64,000 bases of DNA. Source: Oceanihabitans sediminis (lineage in GTDB: Bacteria > Bacteroidota > Bacteroidia > Flavobacteriales > Flavobacteriaceae). The position numbers and the translations under genes were made by a program. The stretch is taken from the NCBI RefSeq assembly GCF_003337215.1, contig NZ_QPIG01000001.1:806001-870000 (forward strand), given 5' to 3'. This document shows positions 8,569 through 16,726 of this stretch, in pieces. A model generated the notes under the pieces. That model saw only the letters and a list, made by a program, of their open reading frames with translations. It did no database searches and had not been told where the DNA came from. Each line of letters starts with the position of its first letter. Positions within the stretch are counted from its first letter, which is position 1.

Positions 8569-11500
8569 ATGAGCACGACATTTCCTGAATACAAAGGACT
8601 TAACTTACCAAAAGTAGCAGAAGAAATCTTAAACTATTGGGAAGAAAACAACATCTTCGAAAAAAGTGTAACCACTCGTGAAGGAGCAGAACCATTTGTG
8701 TTTTTTGAAGGACCACCTTCAGCAAACGGTCTTCCAGGAGTACATCACGTACTTGCACGTGCTATAAAAGATATTTTTCCGCGCTATAAAACCATGAAGG
8801 GGTATCAAGTAAAGCGTAAAGCTGGTTGGGATACGCATGGTTTGCCAGTTGAACTTGGTGTAGAAAAGGAATTAGGAATTACTAAAGAAGACATTGGTAA
8901 AACCATTTCTGTAGAAGATTATAATGCAGCTTGTAGAAAAGCAGTTATGCGTTATACCGATATTTGGAATGACCTTACCAACAAAATGGGCTACTGGGTA
9001 AATATGGATGATCCATATATTACTTACGAACCTAAATACATGGAGTCTGTTTGGTGGTTGCTTAAGCAAATTTATAATAAAAGCTTATTATATAAAGGGT
9101 ATACCATCCAACCATATTCACCAAAGGCAGGTACTGGACTTAGCTCGCACGAGTTAAACCAGCCAGGAACCTATCAAGATGTTACCGATACAACGGTTGT
9201 TGCGCAATTTAAAGCAAACGAAGATTCGCTTCCAGACTTTTTACAAAACGAAGGAACCATTTACTTCCTTGCTTGGACGACAACTCCTTGGACACTTCCA
9301 AGTAATACCGCATTAACGGTAGGGCCAAAGATTGATTATGTGTTAGTTGAAACTTATAACCAATATACTTTTGAGCCAATCAATGTGGTTGTTGCGAAGC
9401 CTTTAGTAAACAATCAGTTTGACGGAAAGTTCAAGCGTGTGGAAACAAAACCAGAATTATTAGCGTATACATCTGGCGATAAAAAGATTCCATACTTCGT
9501 TGTTAAAGAGTTTAAAGGAAAAGATTTAGTCGGAATTACTTACGAACAACTTTTACCTTACGCATTACCTAACGACAATCCAGAAAATGCCTTTAGAGTA
9601 ATTTCGGGAGACTTCGTAACTACCGAAGACGGTACAGGTATTGTGCATACCGCACCAACTTTTGGAGCCGATGATGCCTTGGTTGCAAAACAAGCAAGTC
9701 CGGAAATTCCACCAATGTTAGTGAAAGATGAAAACGGAAACCTTGTGCCACTAGTAGATTTACAAGGTCGTTTTCGTCCGGAAATGGGTGAGTTTGCCGG
9801 TAAGTATGTTAAAAACGAATATTATAATGATGGCGAAGCACCAGAAAGATCTATAGATGTGGAGCTTGCCATTAAATTAAAAGAAGAAAACAAAGCCTTT
9901 AAGGTTGAAAAATATAAACACAGTTATCCAAACTGTTGGCGTACCGATAAACCAATCTTATACTATCCATTAGATTCTTGGTTTATTAAAGTAACCGATA
10001 TTAAAGATAGAATGTTCGAATTGAACGAAACGATCAACTGGAAGCCAAAAGCTACAGGAACCGGTCGTTTTGGAAACTGGTTGGCAAATGCTAACGATTG
10101 GAACTTATCTCGTTCACGTTACTGGGGAATTCCATTACCAATTTGGAGAACCGAAGATGGTACCGAAGAAATTTGCATTGGTTCTGTAGAAGAATTAAAA
10201 GCTGAAATGGCAAAAGCTGTTGCAGCAGGTGTTTTAGCAAAAGATATTTATGAAGATTTTGAAGTTGGAAACAACTCTGAAGAAAACTATGCTAAAATAG
10301 ATTTACATAAGAATATTGTTGACGAAATTATATTGGTTTCACCTTCAGGAAAACCAATGAAGCGTGAGAGCGACTTGATAGATGTTTGGTTTGATTCTGG
10401 ATCTATGCCTTACGCACAATGGCATTACCCGTTTGAAAACAAAGAGTTAATTGATGAGAATAAATCTTTCCCAGCAGATTTTATTGCAGAAGGGGTAGAT
10501 CAAACAAGAGGTTGGTTCTATACGCTTCACGCTATAGGAACTATGGTTTTTGATTCAGTAGCTTATAAAAACGTGGTTTCTAATGGACTGGTTTTAGATA
10601 AGAACGGACAAAAAATGTCTAAGCGTTTAGGAAACGCTACAGATCCTTTTGAAACTTTAGAAACTTATGGAGCAGATGCCACTCGTTGGTATATGATTTC
10701 AAATGCAAATCCGTGGGATAACTTAAAGTTTGATGTAGATGGTATAGAGGAGGTAAGACGTAAGTTCTTCGGAACCCTTTATAATACCTATTCTTTCTTC
10801 CAACTATATACTAATTTAGATAATTTTAGTTACGCGGAAGCAGATGTACCATTAAGTGAAAGACCAGAAATTGACCGTTGGATTCTTTCCGAATTACATA
10901 CTTTAATTCAGAAAGTAGATGCCTTCTATGCTTCTTATGAACCAACAAAAGCAGCAAGAGCTATTTCAGAATTTACGCAAGAGTTCTTAAGTAACTGGTA
11001 TGTGCGTTTAAGTAGAAGACGTTTCTGGAAAGGAGACTATCAAACCGATAAAATTTCAGCTTACCAAACCTTATATACTTGTATGGTAGCTATCGCGAAG
11101 TTAGGTGCGCCAATTGCTCCTTTCTTTATGGATAGATTATATCAAGATTTAAATTCGGTAACCAAAAAGGAGCAGTTTGAAAGTGTACATTTAGCAAATT
11201 TCCCTGTTTATGACGAAAAGTTTGTAGACAAGAGCTTAGAGCGCAAAATGGAAGCGGCGCAAACTATTTCTTCTTTAGTTTTGTCCTTACGAGCGAAAGA
11301 AAAAATCAAAGTACGTCAGCCATTACAAAAAATAATGATTCCTATAGATTCTGTAGAACAAAAGGAAGAGATTTTAGCGGTTGCAGATTTAATAAAACAC
11401 GAAGTAAATATTAAAGAAATTACGCTTTTAGAAGATGCTTCAGATATCTTAGTAAAACAAATAAAGCCTAATTTTAAAGCCCTAGGACCTCGATTTGGTA

Positions 11501-11973
11501 AGGATATGAAGGCCATTGCTGCGAAAATTCAGCAATTTACCGCTGAAGACATCAAAATAATCGAACAAAGGGGTAGTTTAGATATTGAAATTAACGAAAA
11601 AAGTCTTACATTAGAACTCACTGATGTAGAGATTACATCTCAAGATATTGAAGGTTGGCTTGTAGCAAATGAAGGAAACTTAACCGTTGCTTTAGATGTT
11701 ACAATTTCAGAAGAATTACGCGAAGAAGGAATTGCACGTGAGCTCGTGAACCGCATTCAAAATTTACGTAAAGACTCTGGATTTGAAGTTACCGACAGGA
11801 TTAATGTTCAGCTTCAAAAAGACGACCAAATTGTTAAGGCAATAGCGTCTAATATGGATTATATTAAAACCGAAACCTTAACCGAGAAGTTAGAAATTGT
11901 AGAACAATTAAATAATGGTATAGAAATAGCGTTTGATGCTGTAAATACCAGATTATTTATTATTAAAAATTAG
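8569..11973 (+). CDS. ileS: Isoleucyl-tRNA synthetase, long type with GVHH signature
   Basis: Charges tRNA-Ile in the cytoplasm. At 1134 residues it is the long, eukaryote-like (type 2) class Ia form. The catalytic domain begins with GPPSANGLPGVHH: the HIGH signature, HxGH in canonical enzymes, reads GVHH at residues 57-60. The KMSKS motif is KMSKR at 682-686. The editing domain shows AWTTTPWTLPSNTAL (residues ~240-260), and GWDTHGLPVE and WFDSGSMPYAQ are conserved; the C-terminal ~300 residues form the anticodon-binding region. Type 2 IleRSs tolerate mupirocin, and GxHH variants have been reported as hyper-resistant. The DksA-like gene follows after 4 bases, so the two are co-transcribed. 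Confidence 0.97.
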   Translation: MSTTFPEYKGLNLPKVAEEILNYWEENNIFEKSVTTREGAEPFVFFEGPPSANGLPGVHHVLARAIKDIFPRYKTMKGYQVKRKAGWDTHGLPVELGVEKELGITKEDIGKTISVEDYNAACRKAVMRYTDIWNDLTNKMGYWVNMDDPYITYEPKYMESVWWLLKQIYNKSLLYKGYTIQPYSPKAGTGLSSHELNQPGTYQDVTDTTVVAQFKANEDSLPDFLQNEGTIYFLAWTTTPWTLPSNTALTVGPKIDYVLVETYNQYTFEPINVVVAKPLVNNQFDGKFKRVETKPELLAYTSGDKKIPYFVVKEFKGKDLVGITYEQLLPYALPNDNPENAFRVISGDFVTTEDGTGIVHTAPTFGADDALVAKQASPEIPPMLVKDENGNLVPLVDLQGRFRPEMGEFAGKYVKNEYYNDGEAPERSIDVELAIKLKEENKAFKVEKYKHSYPNCWRTDKPILYYPLDSWFIKVTDIKDRMFELNETINWKPKATGTGRFGNWLANANDWNLSRSRYWGIPLPIWRTEDGTEEICIGSVEELKAEMAKAVAAGVLAKDIYEDFEVGNNSEENYAKIDLHKNIVDEIILVSPSGKPMKRESDLIDVWFDSGSMPYAQWHYPFENKELIDENKSFPADFIAEGVDQTRGWFYTLHAIGTMVFDSVAYKNVVSNGLVLDKNGQKMSKRLGNATDPFETLETYGADATRWYMISNANPWDNLKFDVDGIEEVRRKFFGTLYNTYSFFQLYTNLDNFSYAEADVPLSERPEIDRWILSELHTLIQKVDAFYASYEPTKAARAISEFTQEFLSNWYVRLSRRRFWKGDYQTDKISAYQTLYTCMVAIAKLGAPIAPFFMDRLYQDLNSVTKKEQFESVHLANFPVYDEKFVDKSLERKMEAAQTISSLVLSLRAKEKIKVRQPLQKIMIPIDSVEQKEEILAVADLIKHEVNIKEITLLEDASDILVKQIKPNFKALGPRFGKDMKAIAAKIQQFTAEDIKIIEQRGSLDIEINEKSLTLELTDVEITSQDIEGWLVANEGNLTVALDVTISEELREEGIARELVNRIQNLRKDSGFEVTDRINVQLQKDDQIVKAIASNMDYIKTETLTEKLEIVEQLNNGIEIAFDAVNTRLFIIKN

Positions 11974-11977
11974 AATT

Positions 11978-12358
11978 ATGGCGACAGACATTAACGTAAG
12001 ATACGCAGATAAAGACCTAGCGGAATTTAAAGAACTTATTCAAGAAAAAATTAAGAAAGCACAGCACGATTTAGAGCTCATACAAAGTGCGTATATGAAT
12101 GACCATAATAATGGTACAGATGATACGTCACCTACCTTCAAGGCTTTTGAAGAAGGAAGTGAAACCATGAGTAAGGAGGCGAACTCACAATTAGCAATTA
12201 GACAAGAGAAGTTTATTCGTGATCTTAAAAATGCTTTAATTAGAATTGAAAACAAAACCTATGGGGTTTGTAGAGTTACAGGTAAACTGATAAACAAAGA
12301 GCGTTTAAAATTAGTTCCTCATGCTACTTTAAGCATCGAAGCTAAAAACATGCAATAA
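11978..12358 (+). CDS. TraR/DksA-family protein with a degenerate zinc finger
   Basis: A 126-residue protein with a long N-terminal coiled coil (residues ~10-90, rich in Glu/Lys/Gln) and a C-terminal module with the spacing of the DksA zinc-binding region (YGVCRVTGKLI, PHATLSIEAK). DksA-type proteins enter the RNA polymerase secondary channel and alter initiation. Only one of the four zinc-ligand cysteines remains (Cys98), so the finger probably folds without metal, as I recall for other Bacteroidota members. It starts 4 bases after ileS; ileS-dksA-like-lspA is a familiar Bacteroidota gene order, here interrupted by one extra gene. A terminator follows at 12404-12439. Confidence 0.88.
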   Translation: MATDINVRYADKDLAEFKELIQEKIKKAQHDLELIQSAYMNDHNNGTDDTSPTFKAFEEGSETMSKEANSQLAIRQEKFIRDLKNALIRIENKTYGVCRVTGKLINKERLKLVPHATLSIEAKNMQ

Positions 12359-12403
12359 TTCACTCCTTAGTAATAAGGAATTATAAAAATATTTTAACTT
12401 TTA

Positions 12404-12439
12404 GAAGCGCTTCAATTATATTGAGGCGTTTCTTTTTTA
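12404..12439 (+). terminator. Rho-independent terminator after ileS and the DksA-like gene
   Basis: A 12-bp stem with two G-T wobbles (12404-12415 with 12421-12432), a 5-base loop and a run of six T. It ends the ileS operon about 46 bases after the DksA-like stop codon. Confidence 0.7.
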
Positions 12440-12473
12440 TCGCATTTTAGCTTTTCGTAAGCGGGCTCCTATT

Positions 12474-13094
12474 ATGAAGCAATTATATATTATTTTAAGT
12501 TTATTCTTCACTTTTATTTCACAAGCACAAAGTGTTTCGGAGAAAATAATTGTTGCTGCAGATATAACAAGTATTCAAATTGATGGGAATTCTATGTTTA
12601 AAATAGAAGTAGAATCGAAACCTGTTGATGAAATTAGCATACAATCTAGGGTAGAAGGAGAAAATAATGCAGGCTATATTCTTGTTACAGAAATCAAAAA
12701 TGAGACGCTTTATATTGCCGTAAAAAAGCAACCTAGTTTTAAAAATGCAAACGATAAGTTAAGTGCCCATAAAGTTATTTCGATAGAACTATTTTTGGTT
12801 TTTCCTGAAAATAAGGAGCTTTCTATTGTATCAGACATTGCTTCGGTAGATTTAAAAGGCATTTATAAAAAAGCAGTTGTTAGTCTCTTTAATGGAAATT
12901 GTAACTTTCATTCCTTTCGTGGGAATGCCAAAATAAACACTATTGATGGAAATGTTTACCTAGAAACAAACTATGCTAAAATCACTGCGCACTCTAAAAA
13001 TGGCAAAATCGAAAAAGAAAAAATAGTGGCAGGTGAACATGTTATTAGCACAAAAACTATAAACGGAAACATTAGACTCACTAAAAGTCAATAA
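12474..13094 (+). CDS. Secreted protein of unknown function (DUF4097/DUF2807-like beta repeat)
   Basis: A 206-residue protein with a Sec signal peptide (ends near Ala18, FISQAQ). The rest alternates short hydrophobic strands and turns (ISIELFLVFPENKELSI, VSLFNGNCNFHSFRGNAKINTIDGNVYLE), the pattern of the right-handed beta-helix DUF4097/DUF2807 adhesin-like proteins. No catalytic motif is visible. It probably acts in the periplasm or at the surface. It sits alone between the ileS-operon terminator and lspA, two genes that are usually adjacent in this phylum, so it looks like an insertion into a conserved cluster. Its base composition is not visibly different from its neighbours. Confidence 0.75.
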   Translation: MKQLYIILSLFFTFISQAQSVSEKIIVAADITSIQIDGNSMFKIEVESKPVDEISIQSRVEGENNAGYILVTEIKNETLYIAVKKQPSFKNANDKLSAHKVISIELFLVFPENKELSIVSDIASVDLKGIYKKAVVSLFNGNCNFHSFRGNAKINTIDGNVYLETNYAKITAHSKNGKIEKEKIVAGEHVISTKTINGNIRLTKSQ

Positions 13095-13100
13095 TATTTC

Positions 13101-13108
13101 TATTTTTG
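13101..13108 (+). promoter_or_regulatory. -7 box of lspA
   Basis: TATTTTTG, matching TAnnTTTG, sits 17 bases before the lspA ATG and just after the stop codon of the preceding gene. lspA is therefore probably transcribed on its own with a ~10-base leader. Confidence 0.45.
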
Positions 13109-13125
13109 TTAGTTGATACTATGCC

Positions 13126-13746
13126 ATGACTTTAAAGAAATCTATCCTTCTTATTATTATCATTTTATTAATTGATCAAATTAGTAAAATATATATCAAA
13201 ACAAATTTCATTCTAGGAGAAAGCTATGCGGTTTTCGACTGGTTTAAAATTTATTTTATAGAGAATGACGGTATGGCTTGGGGTACAAAATTTAGTGATT
13301 TCGCTTCTTTTATTAGTGAAAGAACAGGGAAGGTAGCGCTGACACTTTTTAGAATTGTTGCTATTTTCGGAATTGGGTATTGGTTATATGATGCGGTGAA
13401 GAAGCAAAGCGCTACGGTACTTATACTTGCAATTACCTTTGTTTTTGCGGGTGCTTTAGGAAATATAATTGATTCTACTTTCTACGGAGTCTTGTTTGAT
13501 GATAGCTACCATCAAGTGGCTACTTTTTTGCCAGAAGGTGGTGGTTATGATAATTTGCTTCACGGTAGGGTGGTAGATATGCTATATTTTCCAATTTGGA
13601 AAGGTTATTTACCAGAGTGGTTGCCACTATATGGAGGTAAGTATTTTACTTTTTTTGAGCCTGTTTTTAATGTGGCAGATATGGCTATAAGCACGGGGTT
13701 TATCATGCTTTTAGTGTTTAATAAAAAAGCTTTTTCTAAAGATTAA
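13126..13746 (+). CDS. lspA: Lipoprotein signal peptidase (signal peptidase II)
   Basis: An inner-membrane aspartyl protease that cuts prolipoproteins just before the lipidated Cys; the window encodes many such lipoproteins. The 206-residue protein has four hydrophobic segments, the DQISKIYIK motif near residue 17, ENDGMAWG (47-53), GNIID (112-116), and the two catalytic aspartates in VVDM (Asp151) and FNVADMAIS (Asp185). It is ~40 residues longer than the E. coli enzyme because of an extra segment between GNIID and VVDM, which I recall as normal in Bacteroidota. Its stop codon overlaps the stop codon of the convergent cyclo-ligase gene. Confidence 0.95.
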   Translation: MTLKKSILLIIIILLIDQISKIYIKTNFILGESYAVFDWFKIYFIENDGMAWGTKFSDFASFISERTGKVALTLFRIVAIFGIGYWLYDAVKKQSATVLILAITFVFAGALGNIIDSTFYGVLFDDSYHQVATFLPEGGGYDNLLHGRVVDMLYFPIWKGYLPEWLPLYGGKYFTFFEPVFNVADMAISTGFIMLLVFNKKAFSKD

Positions 13747-14306
13747 AAAGTGTATGCTTTCATTGGAGTCACACAATAATCCAAAGGAATATCCTTCTCG
13801 TAGATGTCTGAAATTAAAGGCTCTGCTTCAAAAAAAGAGAGGCCGATTTTAATGGTTTCAGGTTTGCAGTCTGATAGAAATCTATCATAAAAACCTTTTC
13901 CGTAACCAACTCTATTTCCTTTGTTATCAAAGGCTAAAAGCGGAACAAACACCACTTCGATACTTTCTGCAGCAATAGGAATTCCGTCCACTGGTTCGGG
14001 AATATTATATTTGTTTTTTTTGATAACAGTGTTATCTGTAAGTAGGAAGTTTTGAAGTAATCCTGTTTTAAAATCGCTTTTAGAAATTACAATATTTTTG
14101 TCTTTTCCTGATAGAATATTTAGAATATAGTCTGTGTTTACTTCCTCTTGTTGTACAATAGATAAGAATACATGATAAAAAGAGTGGCTCCAAATATCTA
14201 AGTTCAATAACTGATTGGCAATTTGCAAGCTATAATCATCTACCTTGCTTGGAGATAGTTTTTTTCGCTTTAATCGGTACGCTATTCTTAACTCTGCTTT
14301 TGTCAT
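13743..14306 (-). CDS. 5-formyltetrahydrofolate cyclo-ligase
   Basis: Converts 5-formyl-THF to 5,10-methenyl-THF with ATP, returning stored folate to one-carbon metabolism. The 187-residue length is normal. The N-terminal basic region (AYRLKRKKLS) and the family signature VGYGKGFYDRFL (residues ~133-144) are present, along with VFVPLLAFD. Its start overlaps the stop of the aspartoacylase-like gene by 4 bases (ATGA), so it is the last gene of the rimB-rimK operon. Its 3' end overlaps the convergent lspA gene by 4 bases. Confidence 0.93.
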   Translation of the reverse strand: MTKAELRIAYRLKRKKLSPSKVDDYSLQIANQLLNLDIWSHSFYHVFLSIVQQEEVNTDYILNILSGKDKNIVISKSDFKTGLLQNFLLTDNTVIKKNKYNIPEPVDGIPIAAESIEVVFVPLLAFDNKGNRVGYGKGFYDRFLSDCKPETIKIGLSFFEAEPLISDIYEKDIPLDYCVTPMKAYTF

Positions 14307-15271
14307 ATCTTGTCTTTTGAAATATGAAACAATGCGTCTCCTTGGTAAACAATTGGCAATTCGTTTACATTGATGATGTACCCGGTATTATCTGCTTTTA
14401 CAAAGTGGTTAAACTTTCCGTATGGATCTGTAATATTTCCTATGATTTCATCTTTTTGAACAATGCTATTTATTGCAGCAGTAGCTTTAAACATACCAGA
14501 ATACTTAGCTCTTATCCATTTGCTTTCATGAATAAAAACACAGTCTTTTTTAGGTTTTGAAACCTTAAACTTCGCAGAAAGCATTCCTAAACTATGAAGC
14601 ACTCGCTTCACACCATTCACACCATGATTTGTAACCGTATTATCTATATGAAAAGACTTTCCTCCTTCAAAAAGCAACATAGGTTTCCCTAATTTATGGC
14701 AAGTGCTTCTGAAAGATTTGTTGAGGTTTTTTGAGTATAGAACAAAAGGAGCTCCAAACTTTTGAGCTAATTGATCTAGTTTTTTGCTTCCTTTTATAAT
14801 TCTAATTTGTGGCGCATTAAATCGGCCAGCTCCCCCTGTATGGAAATCCATTATAAAATCTACCTCATGAATTACCTCCTTGATAAGTTTGTGGGCAACC
14901 CTACTTGCTAAAGAGCCTTTTAGGCTTCCTGGGAATACGCGGTTAAGATCTCTTCCGTCAGGGAAATCTCTTGTGATATTTATAAATCCGAAAACGTTGA
15001 TTACAGGAATACAAATAATGGTTCCCGATTTTGGTTTGTTAATCCCTTTTGCAATGATTTGTCTTACAATTTCTACTCCATTTACTTCGTCTCCATGAAT
15101 TCCAGCAGTAAGTAAAACCGTAGGTCCTGGTTTTTTAGAGCGTTCAACAAATACAGGGACTTCTACCGAGTTAGAAGTGTGTAACTTGGCCACCTCAAAA
15201 GTAACTTCCTTACTTTCGCCTAGCTTTATCTTTTCCCCAAGAATAGTTATTACTTCCTTATTGTATATCAT
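14303..15271 (-). CDS. Succinylglutamate desuccinylase/aspartoacylase-family zinc hydrolase
   Basis: A 322-residue cytoplasmic protein of the AstE/aspartoacylase family, whose fold is that of M14 zinc carboxypeptidases. Zinc ligands are visible: His59 and Glu62 in AGIHGDEVNG and His144 in MDFHTGGAGR. NVFGFINITRDFPDGRDLNRVFPG (split across residues ~92-115) is also typical. The C-terminal ~80 residues form a beta-rich domain. The substrate is unknown. There is no arginine-catabolism neighbourhood, so AstE itself is unlikely. It lies 20 bases after rimK and overlaps the cyclo-ligase start; the link with the glutamate ligase RimK suggests that it removes glutamate or a similar amino acid from a modified protein (inference). 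Confidence 0.85.
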   Translation of the reverse strand: MIYNKEVITILGEKIKLGESKEVTFEVAKLHTSNSVEVPVFVERSKKPGPTVLLTAGIHGDEVNGVEIVRQIIAKGINKPKSGTIICIPVINVFGFINITRDFPDGRDLNRVFPGSLKGSLASRVAHKLIKEVIHEVDFIMDFHTGGAGRFNAPQIRIIKGSKKLDQLAQKFGAPFVLYSKNLNKSFRSTCHKLGKPMLLFEGGKSFHIDNTVTNHGVNGVKRVLHSLGMLSAKFKVSKPKKDCVFIHESKWIRAKYSGMFKATAAINSIVQKDEIIGNITDPYGKFNHFVKADNTGYIINVNELPIVYQGDALFHISKDKI

Positions 15272-15291
15272 TGTTTTCGTTTTGCGATATG

Positions 15292-16173
15292 CTATTTCTT
15301 GTTTCTATTTCTTTCGATATAGGCAATAATATTTTTTGCAATATTTTTCTGAGTAGCACCTTCAATACCTTCTAATCCAGGGGTAGAATTTACTTCTAGG
15401 ATCAGTGGTCCTCTACTAGATTGTAGCATATCTACACCACAAACAGGGAGTTTTAAAGCTTGTGAAGCGTTAATTGCTAAACGTAATTCTGCTTCGCTTA
15501 ACCTTATAACTTCTGCGCTTCCTCCTCTGTGTAAGTTAGAGCGGAATTCTCCATCTTTACCTTGTCTTTTCATTGCACCAACCACTTGCCCATCTACAAT
15601 TAAAGCACGTAAATCTGCTCCTTTCGCTTCGCCAATAAATTCTTGTACAATTACTCTTGCTTCTAGTCCGTTAAAAGCCTCTAGTACCGATTCGGCTGCG
15701 TTTTTAGTTTCTGCTAAAACTACACCTAGTCCTTGAGTTCCTTCTAATAATTTTATAATTACTGGTACGCCACCAACGTGTTCTATAACTTCTTCTACGT
15801 CTCTAGAATAGTTTGTAAAAACCGTTTTAGGCATTCCAATTCCTGCTTTGCTTAAGTGTTGTAAGCTTCGTAGTTTATCTCTAGAACGTTGTATCGCGTT
15901 ACTAGTAACAATGGTAAAGACGTTCATCATTTCAAATTGTCTTACCACTGCACAACCATAAAAGGTAATAGAAGCACCAATTCTTGGTATGATTGCATCT
16001 ACATAATCTAGATATCTGTCTTTATAAAAAATGGTAGGCTTTTCTTGTTCAATAATAATATCACACTTTAAAGGATCAATAACCTCCACCTTGTGTCCAC
16101 GTTTTACGCCTTCTTCAACTAATCTTTTTGTAGAATATAAATGCGCGTTGCGTGATAAAATAACTATGTTCAT
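15292..16173 (-). CDS. rimK: RimK-type glutamate ligase
   Basis: RimK is an ATP-grasp ligase that adds glutamate residues to the C-terminus of ribosomal protein S6. The 293-residue length fits. The N-terminal [18 protein letters not shown] is typical, followed by [11 protein letters not shown], the ATP-binding [14 protein letters not shown] (residues ~141-154), [19 protein letters not shown], and the metal-binding [13 protein letters not shown] near residue 265. The C-terminal extension of some proteobacterial RimKs is missing. Its start overlaps the rimB-like stop by 4 bases. Related LysX/MptN ligases act on other substrates, but the pairing with a RimB-like protein favours RimK. Confidence 0.93.
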   Translation of the reverse strand: MNIVILSRNAHLYSTKRLVEEGVKRGHKVEVIDPLKCDIIIEQEKPTIFYKDRYLDYVDAIIPRIGASITFYGCAVVRQFEMMNVFTIVTSNAIQRSRDKLRSLQHLSKAGIGMPKTVFTNYSRDVEEVIEHVGGVPVIIKLLEGTQGLGVVLAETKNAAESVLEAFNGLEARVIVQEFIGEAKGADLRALIVDGQVVGAMKRQGKDGEFRSNLHRGGSAEVIRLSEAELRLAINASQALKLPVCGVDMLQSSRGPLILEVNSTPGLEGIEGATQKNIAKNIIAYIERNRNKK

Positions 16174-16595
16174 AATGTCTTTAAATTGTATGATATGTTT
16201 TCTTGGTCTACATCTACCAAGAATTTTTGTTTTAAAAATTGTCTACCTATAAGAACAGGAAACTTCATGTCCTCTCTAGTGCTTAAAGTTAAGTTAATCT
16301 TGTACTTTTTTCCAAAAAAAATGACTTCTGATTTTACTTTGTATCTGTTTTCTCTAAATCCGTTACTACTTTTAACATCGGTTTTAGAATAAGTGTCAAA
16401 AATCACCTCTTTTCCGTTAAAGTTTGGGTGTCCTTTGCTGTAAAAGGTGCATCTTAAGGTTTCTCCTTCTACTTTAATTTCAGAACAATGGATGGCAGAT
16501 GTATAAGCACCAGTGTCTATCTTAACATCTATATTGTATAATTCTAGTTTAGGGAAGTCTACTCTGTCCACCCTTCCTATTGTTTTTTTTGTCAT
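16170..16595 (-). CDS. Retropepsin-like zinc-protease family protein (RimB-like)
   Basis: A 141-residue protein of the 'RimK/LysX-associated ATP-dependent zinc protease' family, which has a retropepsin fold. The Asp-Thr-Gly-Ala motif is at residues 27-30 ([13 protein letters not shown]), and the second-half signature [11 protein letters not shown] is at ~120-130. In Pseudomonas the related RimB cooperates with RimK to control S6 glutamylation. Here it is first in the rimB-rimK-aspartoacylase-cyclo-ligase operon and overlaps rimK by ATGA. The upstream region to uvrC (16596-16726) is a 131-base divergent spacer with no exact -7 box that I can identify. Confidence 0.87.
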   Translation of the reverse strand: MTKKTIGRVDRVDFPKLELYNIDVKIDTGAYTSAIHCSEIKVEGETLRCTFYSKGHPNFNGKEVIFDTYSKTDVKSSNGFRENRYKVKSEVIFFGKKYKINLTLSTREDMKFPVLIGRQFLKQKFLVDVDQENISYNLKTL

Positions 16596-16726
16596 GTTAA
16601 TTTTTTAAAAAAGAGGCGCAATGTAATGAATTAGAACTTGTAAAAAATATCTTTTTAAAATAAAAAATTCCTGTTTAAAAGGTAGTAAATTTTTCTTAAA
16701 AAATTAAAAAGAAGTACATTTACAAC

